Of a stretch of 45,710 nt of DNA, positions 32,334-45,142 are shown one piece after another. The stretch lies in contig ML210187.1 of the NCBI GenBank assembly GCA_004369085.1, forward strand, positions 154,297-200,006, given 5' to 3'. The notes under the pieces were generated by a model. That model was not told the DNA's origin. It did no database searches and was given only the letters and a program-made list of their open reading frames with translations. Within the stretch, counting starts at the first letter, position 1. Each line of letters opens with the position of its first letter. The position numbers and the translations under genes are program-made. The stretch is from Coprinopsis marcescibilis. Lineage: Eukaryota; Basidiomycota; Agaricomycetes; Agaricales; Psathyrellaceae.

Positions 32334-33084
32334 GGGATGTTGATATGGTGGTGCACTAGATTGAATTGGACTGGACTGGACTCATTGAACTTTGTCGTTC
32401 CTACATTGACTCATAATTTGTTGTAATATAGTCGTTATGTTACGCTATTGAAATTTCGTAAGTTAGATGTTGTAATAATAATATGGTTATGTTTTATCGT
32501 TGGATAGAAACTTTCAATCAATGATTGTGGGCACATCGAGGTTTTTTGTTATGGGTGTTGTTGGATTGATTTTCGGGATTGATTTTGATTTTCTGGTGAA
32601 TATAATGCCGAGCACAGCCAGGCAGCTCCCGGGATCTGGACCAGGGTCAAGGAGAGCTGAAAATAGTCAGGGTATCATAGTACGCATATTCAGGAGCAGC
32701 TAGCAGCGAGAAGAATGATGAGTGGCTAGGGCTCGCTCATAGCATTTCACAGCGATGTGATGTTGACCCTTCCAGGGTAGTAGAGCTAGAAAGTTGAAAC
32801 ACTGTCACAGCAAATGGATTCCAGTGTAGTAGAAGGTAGATGGCAGATAATAGTAGTCACATCACGAATAGATAACAGTACTACATAGGTAGGTGACCTG
32901 GAAACCCGAGCCGGTGATGATGGTAGCCAGGTTGAAGGGATATATTTGCATACTAGTACGCCTGCATTATGATTACGAGCAGTCGACAGGAAAAGATAAC
33001 AAAGCGTCCGGATTTCGAAATTAGTGTAGGGTTAGCTACTCTTCGAACTTCCAAGTGGGTACTAATGTGTAACGGGAGATACGA
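32334..33084. other. convergent 3' flanks, no gene
   Basis: Spacer between the plus-strand membrane protein gene and the minus-strand channel gene. It is AT-rich just after 32360, as expected for a 3' untranslated region. No RNA or repeat was recognised. Confidence 0.5.
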
Positions 33085-35839
33085 TTAGATCAGATCCCGG
33101 TGTGAAACCAGTGTCACTTCCTCCTCATGACCATGCTCATGTCCCGAGGCATCTGCGGTGGTAGTAGCAATGGCATGCACTGTGCTTTCCTGCCGGTGTA
33201 GCGTTTGAGGGTGTGAGCGGATGGTCGGTGCAAGGTAGACGTTCAGCCCTGGTGAGACTTTGAGGTGCTTGATGTCGGACCCGATAATTTCTGAGCAGAA
33301 TAGGTCGAGATCGAGGTCATTCTGGTGGAATAAACAGTGTGAGTGTAGGGTTTTCGATGCGATGAGTATTAGAAAAGAGGGATAAATGGATCTGGGTGTG
33401 GATCTTGAAAATGCAGAAACGGGTTGTACCGCAAATGAGGGAAGGCAAGGGAAAAAGCAATAGATGGACGCATAGACCGAGGGATCCGACCGAGCGTTTC
33501 ACCCAATCAGAAACCGGAAAGGTGGAAAGAAAGGTATAGAATTATACGCAAAACAGACACGAGGATCCGAATACTCACATCGTCATACCCGAAAGGCTGT
33601 TCGATCTCCTCGCCAGCAGCGACGAAGCCGAGATAGATGAAGGCGGCGATTGCGACACCCGGGACGGTGTAGTACTGGAACTGGCTGACTAGCTGGAAGG
33701 GGAGGAAGAAGAGGTAGAGCCAGACAGTGCTAGAGGTCGGTGTTAGCGCCAGATCGAGTTTGGAAGCAACCGGAAGACGCACTGCCTGTGGTACAATAGG
33801 ACGGGAGATGGGAGATGGGAGATGGGAGATGGGGAGAGCACGATATATATGTTAGTGGGCGATTGAGTGCGCTAAAACTGTGGAGCATACCTGATGTGAA
33901 CAGAGTAGACGCTGGGTAGGGGATGGTTGATGAGTATTGTGGCGTTCAATGGAAGATGGAAGGCACTTACAAGGGCAGGGGTGTTGTCAGGATACGCTCC
34001 AGACCTGGATTCGAAGAAGCGATCATGAGTATCAAGCTCTGATACAGAGATCGTTGCGTGCACTAACAGGTCAAACTATCTTCGAGGGCTGTGAGGGTAG
34101 CGATCATTCCGCCCAAACTGGTACCTGTAACGGAGAGTCAGACTGGGAGCAGCAGGCACAGCTGAGGGTAGTGGCAACGAACCAGGAACGGTCCCTCGAT
34201 CTTCGAGAACGCTGAACCACTCGCTCAGGCAACGGACGATCTCAAGAGGCAAATTTTCTCCTCCGCCAGCGATGACGGGTCGATGCTTGGTGTGAAGACC
34301 AGATTGTACGGGACCTTTCCACTGTCGTTGCACACGGAATGCATCGTTTCCAGTGCCTTGTTCGATTTCCTTATATCGCCACAATATTTAGTACCAGCTT
34401 GATACACGGAAAAGGAGTATGGCTCACTTGTCCTCCTGCATTGGCGATAGGAAGCTCAGCCACTATCGACGACGAGAACCAGCCCTTGATGATCTTCCAG
34501 CTGCGAGCAAATGGGATGAGGTCACTCGACACGCGGTTCATCAACTCGTCATCCGGGGGCTGAGTGGAAGGCAGCAGGGGTTGATGGACGCTTGATACGT
34601 TGCTGGTAACCGACTTGAGCGAGGGGGAATGCCTGAGCTGGGCTTCTGACGAGCCGGCATCACCAAACGTGCCGTAAACCGGTGGGCTTTGGGTGGTTTC
34701 TCCCGCCTTGACCGTATCTGCACTAGCCAACACAGAAAACTCGGGCGAAGACGCAACGGCGGTATGTGTAATACCACCCTCATGCTGAGCTGGCAGATTG
34801 GTCTGCTTCGTGATTCGCATTCCTTTTCTGGGAGGAAGGGCGGAGGATACGGATTGTTGGACATCGTCATCTGCGGTGTGTTCGTGCTGTGTGATCAAAA
34901 CCCAGATAAGCCGCTGTTAACACACCTCCGCCTGACTCTATGACTGACGGGAGTGAAATGATGTACTCACGTCATGTAGAGGACGAATCAAATGATAGAG
35001 GTCCTCGAAATAGATACCCAGCTCCCCACGGAGATGGTGTTTGAGCGCGACAGAGTAGCTGGAGGACGTGGTCAGTGAAGATTGGGCGCAATCGTTCTGG
35101 GTACACACCCATGGATTAGGTCGAGGGCCATGCGTTTCTCCGCCATGACCTTGTTCAGCTCTTGAACAGGGCGTAAGAGCTTTTCTGCTTGCACCTCTTC
35201 TGGGGTCTTCCCTGAAAGCCTTGGAGGGACATGGTACCAGACCAAGCGACCAAGGGTTCTCGAATTGCGCATAATGTCGGACCAGTACGTGCGCCCAAGC
35301 CAGTACCGTTCGTATCTGCCACACTCATTCGTCAGACACAGATGAAACGACAACAGTGGCAGAAAAGGCTTACCCGCTCATTGCCCTGTAGGAGATGACG
35401 AAACCGATAACAACACCAAGAACCGTTAACATGACATTGGGAATCTCCAAGTGCACGATGTTTCGAACGGATGCGGTGACGATAGCTGTTGGGATATATG
35501 CATGAGGCGAACGCCCCCAAGTCTGGTAGGAGTCTTAGCGACATACCTGCAGCGAAAACGGTGTGCAACAGTACAGCTGGCCATATCCTCCAAATCTAAA
35601 ATTCAATTGTTGAGCACACGACCAACAATTATGGGGCATGTAGTTTCACGACAATAAAGAGACTAGCCCCTGAATAAAAAAGTACATACCACAGATCCTC
35701 TGCCAAAGGTCCAGGTTATCAATGAATAGGTCGGAACGCGTGGAATATGCTCGAAAGCAGCAGAAGTTGGCCTGGAGGCGGGGAGGAGAACATGGTTCCC
35801 GGTCGATGACCTCTTACTGCTTCTGCCACTGGGTGGCAT
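33085..35839 (-). CDS. bestrophin-like anion channel (UPF0187 family)
   Basis: A membrane channel protein of the bestrophin/RFP-TM family; the fungal members are thought to conduct anions. Twelve exons give 583 residues: 35690-35839, 35547-35595, 35374-35485, 35109-35315, 34971-35058, 34428-34886, 34183-34369, 34068-34124, 33971-34004, 33891-33911, 33579-33729 and 33085-33321. Family landmarks in order: TYSLITWTFGRGSV, IWRIWPAVLLHTVFAA, SYRAMSGYERYWLGRTYW, NSRTLGRLVWYHVP, RMALDLIHGYSVALKHHL, ENLPLEIVRCLSEW, LPFVYSVHI, VWLYLFFLPFQLV and GEEIEQPFGYDDNDLDL. Residues from about 203 to 355 (exon 6) form a Ser-rich insert, and a His/Glu-rich tail ends the protein. The start at 35839 is used; an in-frame ATG at 35917 adds 26 residues with less support. 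Confidence 0.9.
33803..33830. repeat. minisatellite (GGGAGAT)4 in a channel-gene intron
   Basis: Four perfect units of GGGAGAT followed by a diverged fifth. It lies inside the intron 33730-33890 of the bestrophin-like gene, so length changes would not alter the protein. Confidence 0.95.
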
Positions 35840-37768
35840 GTCGATTCCCAGTCGAATGAATGTGTTTGGGATTAGGATAGACTGTGGTCGGATAAGATGA
35901 ATGACTATGAATGACAAGGAGTGTTTGTGGGCAGGTCGGCCTGCAGGCAGTCACGAGAGAGAGAAAGGGGCGGTTTTCGTTCGGCGCTGATTTCGTCCCT
36001 GCTGGCATCAAATTTCATTCGTCGTCCATCACGCGCATGATGAACATCCTCACAAGCTATCAGCAAGCGGGGATAAGTGACACGTAAAGGTGTCGCGTAA
36101 ATAAATGAAGCTTCTGATTGGGACAGGGGTTCAGGAACAGACTCGGACGATGTAAACGAAGACAATGCATTTCATATGAAGGATGTTTGTTATGAACCCA
36201 GTTAATATTGGCGTGAAACGGGCTCTTATTAATTAAGTTGACGCGATGATAGTGATGTGGGGTAGCTGTGGTCACGGTATGCTTTTGGAAGAACACCGGA
36301 AACCGAAAGTCTATTCTGAATGGATTTGACTAGGAACAGAACGTTGTATCCAATCCGGTTTGTCGTGGAAATACAGGGGGCGAAAATAATGGACTTCGAA
36401 GAAAGGTTTTAAATACAGACTTTTCTCAATATACCAAACACTTAAGCTTGTGCATAGAAAGGCACAGTGGTGAATCAGGTTTAAATTGTACTCTGAACGC
36501 TATAGGCCTTGTGAGGGGGTGTATTACTTCAAGACTGCAAGTATCGTCGACAAACCAACTTAAAGCTTACTTAGCAGATGAAAATCAATGTAGCACTCGC
36601 ATTGGGTCGGACGAGATGGGTGGAAATTAGCCTTTCAATGGAATTGATAAGCAGCATTCAGGGACAACTTACTCGTCTCGGGGACTCTCTCTGAACTGGC
36701 CTTGGTCGAAGAGCGACCCGTACCGCCCGCATGGTTCTATCGAGAGACCAGCCTTGATGAAAAAGAAGATGAGCTTTAACGAGGTCAAAGATCTGTGGCA
36801 ACGTGCGCGACGACCTATGAAGGCAAGAGTTAGCGAGGTTCGTCTGAATTGGACATAGCGACCCACGAGGAACTAGACGCCGAAGCACCACCGGTCTGGG
36901 AGTCCATGGTGTCCTAAAGGGTGTTGGGGGTGTAAAGTGCTAAGTGAATGAATGATGGAGAAGCCTGGACCACTCAAGTCTTTCCGCATTTGTACGGTTC
37001 AGAAAGTGTTGCTAGGGCTCCGAGGTCTTTGATCTTGTACAATGTGTGCATGCCACTGGCCACGGGCGAGTATAATGTTTTCGGCGGTACCTTCGATGAA
37101 AGGAGATAGTACGTCTGACCAAATGCTGTTTCCAGTTTCTGGCGTACCAACTGGGTACCATGAGCGACTGTATATCCGGATGTCCGGACCCACCGCCATT
37201 GAGTGGTGACATCAAGTGCACATATCCAATTCAAGGGTGTTTGAAGGTCCAGGTTTGGTCTGTTTCCTTAAAACCACCTCTTGGCTAGGTATCGTCGTGT
37301 AGACCTATACACAATAAGCGGCACCACACAATGTTTGTTGAGTGCTTCAATGAACAGACAGTTGCTTACTAAGTTCAACGGGCCTCTACTCAACGAAGAC
37401 AGGCATCTCCCAGTGCCTTGAATCGTAAACTTGAACGCTACAACATAATTTACTAGATGACTACGAGTATCCTCTTATCATACCTTTTGACTGCAAGCGA
37501 AGCAAGAAAAAGCGTTGTCAGCTTAGGACGAGTAGCTCGTCAAAGACTCAGACAAGGTACAATGATAACCGAATTAAAATCATATTAAAAGTCTTCAACA
37601 TGTAGTATAAGTAGTAAATTAAGTATGACTTGAACGAGTGTGTGAAAATTAAACGCTTCTAAGGATGTTATAATATCGGATAGATGTTCGTTATGTCGTT
37701 ATGTCGTTGTGAAAGAGCCGGTTGCCAGAAAATCGATAACCAAGGTGATTCGTGAACGGCCGCAATGT
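35840..37768. other. 1.9 kb without a supported gene
   Basis: No gene is supported. On the minus strand, 36905-36660 starts with ATGGACTCCCAG, has an intron-like segment with CTAAC and TTCATAG, and is followed by a donor GTAAGT near 36671. It could be part of a small spliced gene, but no continuation or family was found. The segment 37560-37690 is AT-rich. Confidence 0.4.
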
Positions 37769-39989
37769 CTAAGGCAAGGCGTGAGCGCCAGGTGTAGGGA
37801 GTGACCTAGCGACGAGGGACACGCTCGTCTCTGCAGGTGTAAGCTTCTTGAAGTCCTCGCAGAGCTTGTTCCATTCAGCTATCACCATTTGTCAGTATCA
37901 ACGAACACGAGCTTTCGACGATTCAGACTTACTCGGAGGGCGTGAAATATCTTCGGGAGCCTCCAGGAACACCATGCCAAGTCCACCATCAAGATGGAAT
38001 TCAATGTGGCTGTGTAATGATCAACAGGTTAGTCGGACAGTAGATGATGCGGCCTTGGTGAAGAGACGCACCAATGGAAGAACCAAGGTCCAGGGTTATC
38101 GGTGGTGAATCGGATGATGGTCACACCATCGCCGCCTGCTGCAGTCAAGCCCGTGCTGACGACATCGCGACGAACAGGGTTCACAAAGTTTGCAGTATCA
38201 GCCGGCTCATTGGCGCTCTTGATAACACTGAATGCATGCTGCGAAGCGAAACCGTCAGGATTGCAGAACTCGTATCTCAAGAAGGGGATATTGCTCACTC
38301 CGTGCAAATGGAAAGGATGCTAATGGCGGAAAGTAAAGTGTCAGCGGTGCAGAGATGAGGGAGGGCGAGCTGAACTTACGGGACCACCGGTGCTCAGTGC
38401 CTCGACCCTGATCTCAACAACCTTGCCTTTGGGAAGGACCTTCATCAGCTCGTTCGGCAAGCCAAGGTCCGAGGGAGGAACATTGTTCATGAGCTTGACC
38501 ATAATCGGCTCTTCCTGATGAGGCCAAGACTGTCCATCGATCCTCCACAGGCCACCGGTGAATGACATCTTGATAGGGACAACGATATCAGCCTCGGCGC
38601 TTCCGCCAGGTGCAGCAGGATTCAGCAGTGCACGCAGGTTCTTTTCAGCGAGCTTGATTGGGTTGGTGGCGGCTGAGGTTTCGGGGAGCTTGGTATCGTT
38701 CGGGTTGGCGGGGTCGGCGTAGCGGAGGATGGCAGAGTTGACACCCCCTCCTGAGATCCGTGGGAGTTGGCCTCTGCCAATGTTGGGGATGGCTCGGATC
38801 CAGTGCGCGCTGCCTACAGCTGCGTTCGCTTCCAAGACGACGGAGTACCGTTGGCCTGCGCCATATGAGTAAAGCGAAGGAGGAAGACTAAGAAGATATC
38901 ACGTACCAGCGAAAATACGAAGCTCCTGCACGGTCAGTGGCTCGGTGGGCTGACCGTCAGCCTCGATAATTGTCAAGTTGTGGTTGTCGATGGAGAAGGT
39001 GTAGTCTGGGTCGCAGGACATGGATACGATGCGGAGGCGGTAGCGTTGGGTAGCCTCAACGCCAACCGTATGGATCTCACCGACGTCAGGTCGAAGAGGG
39101 TCACGGCCCTTGCCGTTGATCAAAGTAGCGTCTGAAAGTGCCGCGCCTCTGATTGAAGGTGCTTGGCGATGATACCTTTTGACACACTGTGGTGAGTGAA
39201 GGTGCTGTGCGGAGGACATGAGAGACTCACCAATCAGCAAGTGTGATGACGGTGGTCTCGTCGTCGACTGGGGACGTATCCAAATTAGCTGCTGGGGTAG
39301 TGGGAGCATCAACAGAAAAGACTAACCATTGTAGCGTGCTTTGTGTGGATCGTCGTCGTCGTAGATTACAATGGGACCTCTGAGGCCATCACAGTATTGG
39401 GTCTCTGTCAAAGGCATGAGTAAGGAATGGATCTGTTCGCTAGGGAATTCTGCTTACTGTAGTGAGAGTGATACCAATACGTTCCAGCTTCTTGTCCTGC
39501 GGTAAAGTCATACCTGAAGGTTGCACCGTTCTGTGGCAAAGGGCACTGAGTAACACCCTCTGGACCGTCCATCCACGGAGTTCCTTTTTGGAAGACGCCA
39601 TGCCAATGCTAAGCAGAGGCTGTCAGCATCCAGTATAAGTCTCCAAGATATTGCCAACGCACCACGCTGGTCTGGCGAAGCATAGTCGTGTCGTCAAGAT
39701 CATTGACGAGATTGATCTGGAAGTTGGCTCCCTTCTGAGCCGTGATAAGAGGCGCCGGGAACTGCCCATTAACACCGACAACTCTGAGAATTGTGTCAGC
39801 GAACGATATTCCACGGGGTAGGAAAGGCACATACGGGCGGTCGAAACCATCAGGAGCGGCGCGAATGTTACTGACTCTCATATCTCCAACCGGGCCCATG
39901 GATTGCGCGACAACGAAGACTGGGACAGAGCTCGCGGCTAGCGCAGCTAGCGTGACGAGTTGTCTGAACATCGGAGATAGGAGCATCAT
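37769..39989 (-). CDS. laccase (multicopper oxidase), intact
   Basis: Secreted four-copper phenol oxidase. Eleven exons give 553 residues: 39835-39989, 39663-39783, 39458-39608, 39327-39404, 39231-39267, 38907-39175, 38380-38855, 38299-38319, 38072-38238, 37933-38009 and 37769-37878. A signal peptide ([16 protein letters not shown]) is followed by the three cupredoxin domains. Copper motifs: HWHG, WYHSH, HPFHLHGH (split across the 21-nt exon) and HCHIEFH with Leu ten residues after the Cys, as in class 2 laccases. ATGs at 39989, 39986 and 39971 are in frame; the last (MFRQLV) best matches the MFNFRS start of the other laccase, but 39989 gives the same exon 1 length (155 nt). It is a full-length gene and lies about 33 kb from the broken laccase. 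Confidence 0.93.
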
Positions 39990-40090
39990 GGTGATTAAGC
40001 GATTAAGTTTGTTGGTTGAGGCAAGTCGTTAATATGAGAAAGAAGTCGAGATTAGTCGATTAGGTAGGTCGTCTCTGCGGAAAGTCTATA

Positions 40091-40130
40091 TGAGAGAGAG
40101 AAGAGAAATATAGAGAGAGCTCGAGAGACT
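40091..40130. promoter_or_regulatory. GA/CT tract in the laccase leader
   Basis: The plus strand is a run of GAGAGA-type purines, so the laccase leader is CT-rich here. Pyrimidine-rich tracts near the start of transcription are common in strongly expressed fungal genes. Confidence 0.5.
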
Positions 40131-40179
40131 TAGAATAGGGAAGGTGTTGAATGGTTTGAACCAGGAAACAAGGGACCCT

Positions 40180-40186
40180 CTTTATA
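40180..40186 (-). promoter_or_regulatory. TATA box of the second laccase
   Basis: TATAAAG on the minus strand lies about 190 bp before the ATG at 39989. This implies a leader of about 160 nt. Confidence 0.5.
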
Positions 40187-41643
40187 CCTGCAGCGACCCC
40201 AGCTTTCGTATCTGCATTGGACTTGGCCCGACAACCACATCGGACGACAGCCCTTCAGCGACCGACGAGGTATGTAAGGGAGGCGGTGGTGACACTGCGG
40301 AAACCATGCGTGACAGCCGTTTGAGCACGACCTATTCACGTCATCCACTGACAAGAATCTGGGTCTAAGCCTTGTCTGTATCCACATTCAGTCGGAAACA
40401 TACCTAATAATTCGAGCAAAGCATAACCTAGCAAGGCCACTATTCACGGTCCAGCCCTTCGCTGTGGCAATGGTCAATATCGTTAGAATACATGGACCTG
40501 CTCAGGGTACCCAATGGTTCTCTATGTTGGCTGAAATTGGACTCACCCGTCAAGGCAACTAGGGTTTACGATACCATTACGTTCGTTCTCTCAGCATTTG
40601 CGCCCTCAACGCTCATCGGGTCGCCATCTTTGAAACAACGGGCGGAGACCCTGTGTTTCACGTCAATTGCCTCTAACGACCGCTGAGCAGGAAACAAAGA
40701 AACAACTCACTCGTATCATGTTCACTGTTCAGTATGTAAAGTTCTGGATCCGCGGGCAATCAAAAAAGGCGAAAGCGACGCAAGAGAGTTCGCTCCTCTG
40801 CGCCCATAATTTGTACATTGTGCTTCACTTCCGGGGGTGTACTTGAAACAGTGCGATCAGGTGCAACTCTGGAGTCTCTAGATGTCTTGGAATTGAGGTT
40901 TTAGTGTCCGAAAGAGACCAACGTGAAGGCCGAAGTTCACGGAAGTAACATACCAATAGCGGAAATCGAAATCATTGTCAAGGATAGTAGTTGCCACGCG
41001 ATGGTGAGTTACTTACCTCCTACAAGTAGTTCGTACGTCATGGATAGCATTGATCGAGTCTCGAATCCCTCCGCAACATTCAAATTTCATGGGCCGCAGA
41101 AATCATAATCCAGTCCAAGATTGGTCCAACAGGGAAAGAGAAAATTTGCCATTTCTTGAGAGCTTTCTGAGTATACAGCCTGATGAAACGGAACGTAGAA
41201 AGTGAATGTCATGTCATACTGAAAGTGAGAATTGGGTGAGGTGGAGGCTCAGAGTCGGGAAAGCCTCCCCGCGCCGCAGTCTGATTTGTTTGGCGCCAGC
41301 ATGGGGTCCAATCATTAGGGCAGGTCGATCGAGGCTGCACAATTGAATGAACATGGAAGCACTCGACTACTAGGAGCATAGGCGCAACATCCAAAGGCAT
41401 ACGCTATAAGCTATATCAGCACCAGAATGGTATAATTCTAGTTATACTATTACAAGTACCCAAGACTTGTAACATCTCGGTGGTAGAAGGGAGTAGCAGT
41501 GGCACAACCCTCCCCGCTCGGTTCTTCCACATCCGGTTGCCAACCGATCCTCCGTCACCATAACAAGTTCGACGTACATAACATTTCCCCCACATACCCC
41601 ATACCCGGGCGCGTACTCTCACCGAATATCAAGCCATCTCATC
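40187..41643. other. intergenic, no gene recognised
   Basis: Contains the laccase upstream region on the left and the 3' flank of the RhoGAP gene on the right. Frames of up to about 75 codons lack any motif. No repeat was seen. Confidence 0.5.
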
Positions 41644-44600
41644 TCAACTCGCTCTCATACCCAACAAGCTTTTTTCCAGCTTTTCAATCCTCCGCTTCGC
41701 ATCTTCCAGCTCACCCAACGCCTTCTCCTGCTGCTTTTTATATCCCATCTCCTCTGTCCCATCTCTTTGATACGTTTGGTAAAGTGGACCCATCGTCGAC
41801 CTACGGTTCTTCTTCGCTTCGGGCCCAACGTTGAGCCCCGAAATGGGCATAATGTTCGGCGTCACGGCTATTGGGGATGGGGCTGGGATGCTGACTGATC
41901 TTGGCCTCGTGCTCGCATTTCTTCGTGTCAAGGAACCTTTCGAACAATCGTCATGTTCTGACGAACCCAGGTACCCATGAAGAATATCGTCGTACAACTC
42001 ATCAACCATCGAGACCACCCTATCATCCTTCCCACCAGCCTGATGCGGTATCTGTTGCCCGTCGGATGTTCCCTTCCGTTGTTCATCCACTTTGGCCAAG
42101 GTCTCTAATTTGGAAAGACCCGAGAAATGTCTCGTGGAAGTCGATGGCCCGTTGGCAGAAATGTCACAGAGCCTGTCGTTCACTGTAACCCACGTAAGTA
42201 ACACCCAATAATATCGAATGTGGAACAAGAATGAACGCACAATCAACCACAGAGGACAAGCTTGCTGCACCACTTGTATCAGTCCTCGAGACAGTTTCCG
42301 AAACAGGGACAGATAACAGTGTAGGCGAGAATGGCGACGCCAAAGTCCCACTCCCTTCCAACTCTCGACTGGCCAATCTGCCAATCCGCGTGAACCCATC
42401 CTCTTCTACTACTGCTCCCTCTTTCTCCTCCCCGTCGCTACCAGAATAACCACCAGGGCGCATACCAAGAGGTGGCTCCAGCTTCTGCAAGCTCTTCGCA
42501 AGCTGCGCCAACCCCATTCTCATCGTGTCATCCTTCATCTTCCTCCTCTCTCTTTCCTGCACTTCCTTCTCCACTTCATCCAACCTCTGCGCTTCCTGTA
42601 CCCGTACTCCCTCCGTTCTCCCATTTTCAACCTGATCCTCAGCGAGATTAATCTCCTTCTGCAAATCCTTCACCCCATCCACCAACCCCTTCATAATGTT
42701 CACCACCGCATCCGCATGCACACCCACCCCACTCTCCTTCATGTTTCGATTCGGGGGATAGCTCGGCACCCTGGAAAGTGCGGAGTCGCCGACAACGGTG
42801 GAGGATGACGCCGCAGACGTCAATCTGACGCTTCCAGAGTTGTCCGTTGGAGTAGACGATGAGGACGACGGGACCGGGATTCCCAAAAAGGAAGGTCGGG
42901 GGTTACCAGCAGACGCCTCCTCCAAGCTCTCCGGCGTCCTTCCAACGCCACTAGCAACACCATTCCCGACATCAACCCTCCGTAAATGCCTCTCGAGCGC
43001 ATCGAATGGATCCTCTCGCATCGCGCTGGGCCTCTGAGCCTCTTGATAACCACGCTCTCGACCGCCCCTATCGACACCACGAACCCAACTGAGGACCGCA
43101 TCATCAGGAGGCGGCGTCATATTCCCCCCTAGTTCCTCATTAGGCACCCCGCGGTCTCCCACAACACCCAATCCCACTGCCGGAGCAACAACAACGCTAT
43201 CCCGACTCAACCCATCACCAAGCTCAAACAAGCCCTCTGAAATCCTGTCCCATCGCTCCAAAAACCACATCATCACCACAACCCCCTGGTCCGCAGAAGC
43301 ATCCGTCCCACTTCTGCTTAAGAGAAGATTGTGTACCTTCCCTGCACCACCAAACACCCACTCCCCAAACAACTCCGCAACACCCTCGACGCTCAACAAC
43401 CCCGCCTTCTTCATCAACATCCCACCACTCCCATCACCCGGGGGTAACCCAACGTTGAGCCCAGCCTTCTTGAACGTCTCCTTCTGCACCACCACAACCT
43501 GCGTCAGAAACGCCATGGTGTATACAAGGAGTGCGTAGTTAGGCGAGGGTAGGAGCTGCAAGACAAGCTGTGCGGTTTGAATTCGGCGTTCCTCGTCCAC
43601 GAGCTCGGGCTTATTGACAACCACACCATCGGGGCCACCCGAGAGACACCATTCCCACAACGCTCCAGCTACACGCTGTGTGACGATAGGCTCGGGTAGC
43701 GTCATTAACCACGTCGAGAGGATCGCACAGATATTGGAGCGGGTTTCGTCTGCGAGTGTAGGCGAGGGTCCAACGCCTACATTGTTGAATTGTTGAACCA
43801 GTTCGCGAAATCGGATAGGGTCCGGAAGAGTCTTGAAAAGATGCGGTTCTGATAGACCTATGTCATACGCTGATATCAGCTGGTGTACAGGCGAAAGGGA
43901 AAGGAAACTCGGAAGCTCACCATGGCGATACAGCTCCTCCACGCACGAAACCACTACAACGGGAAGCTCCATTTCATGGCCGCCCAATACGACTGGAGCA
44001 GAAGCGTACATCGAGCACTGATTTAACGGAACGCCGAACACTTCTGAAAACCCGTCCGGAATAAGCAATCAGGTTCTCGCCAAGAGCGACAGAATCGCAC
44101 CTTCATACCTCCCCGGAGCACCACGTCCACCCAGCTGGCTTTCGGATCGCAACGTTATCCGCCGTTCGACGTCCCGCTCATCAAGCTCATGGATAATCAT
44201 AAGCTCGTGCAGATCAAACTGGCTCTCCAATTGCGACCGGTACCCAGCAGACGATAACGCGGCCAACACACTCCGAGGGTGCGGTTTGACGACTTTGGTG
44301 TATGGTGTGGTGGCCAGGGATGGCCGTCGGGGTTTCGCAGGGGTGTGCCCGCCGTTGATGGTATCCGCAGAAGGGAAAGATGCACCCTGTAGCCGTCTGG
44401 GCGATTGTCTCTTTGTTACTCCAACGTCGAGAGGAGAAGGCTTTATGGGGTGCCTGGGCGTAGATATCGTAGGGCTGGGCATCGCGAAGCTTAACGAAGG
44501 GCGAGGTTCTGCATCGTAGGGCAGGTCGATGGGTGCAGGTGTTGGAAAGTTAATAGGAACCGCGGCTTCGTCTGCAGCGGTACGCTCCTGGACCGCAGGC

Positions 44601-45142
44601 AACACGCCGCGTTCGCCAGGCCGTCTTCGCTGACCACGGCGAAGGACTGGGGCTGATATCGATGTGGCCATTCCACCAGGTTGGCTAGATGGCGGGTGCG
44701 CCATGCGACCACTGGCGGGGTAGCCATCGTCCGTCAAGGCCATAGAATTATCGCGAGACATGGACAAGGAACCACCAACACTCGACCCCACACTCCTGCT
44801 CCCCCGCAACATGCGTTCATCCTCCACATCCGAATTGTCAAACGTCTCCAATTCCCGTTCTACTTGGCGCCATTTCGGGTTGAGGGGACGGGAAGGCTCT
44901 GTGCCTGTGCCTAGTTCCTGGGAATCGGAACCAGGATGGAGGAGCGACTTGAACTTGCTCGATGCTCTAACAGCGGGCGACTTTCTCCTCCTTTCGCAGT
45001 CCTTGGAGTCTTTGCAGTCAGGGATCGCACTCTCCCTCCTCCCATCCTTCTTCTTCTCCGAGGACTTGTTGATACGTAGTTTGGATAGCGAGGATTTGAA
45101 GATTTCCAAAGGCGATGATCCTGCCGATTCTTTCAAGAGCAT
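41644..45142 (-). CDS. RhoGAP-domain protein with Lys at the Arg-finger position
   Basis: Proteins of this kind stimulate GTP hydrolysis by Rho-family GTPases and act on the cytoskeleton and polarity. Four exons give 1106 residues: 44101-45142, 43921-44043, 42241-43857 and 41644-42182. The first 340 residues are basic, Ser/Pro-rich and disordered, ending with a short helical part (QFDLHELMIIHELDERD). The RhoGAP domain runs from about 348 to 570: VFGVPLNQC, PVVVVSCVEELYRHG, LFKTLPDPIRFRELVQQF, ICAILSTWLMTLPEPIV and LLPSPNYALLVYTMAFLTQ. Where the family has the catalytic Arg (IFR, IYR), this protein has LFK at about 397. Coiled-coil stretches follow near 770-850 and at the C-terminus (KKQQEKALGELEDAKRRIE). 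Exon 3 ends at a GTGCGT donor (42240). An ATG upstream at 45258 opens a short frame that cannot be spliced on in frame. Confidence 0.85.
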
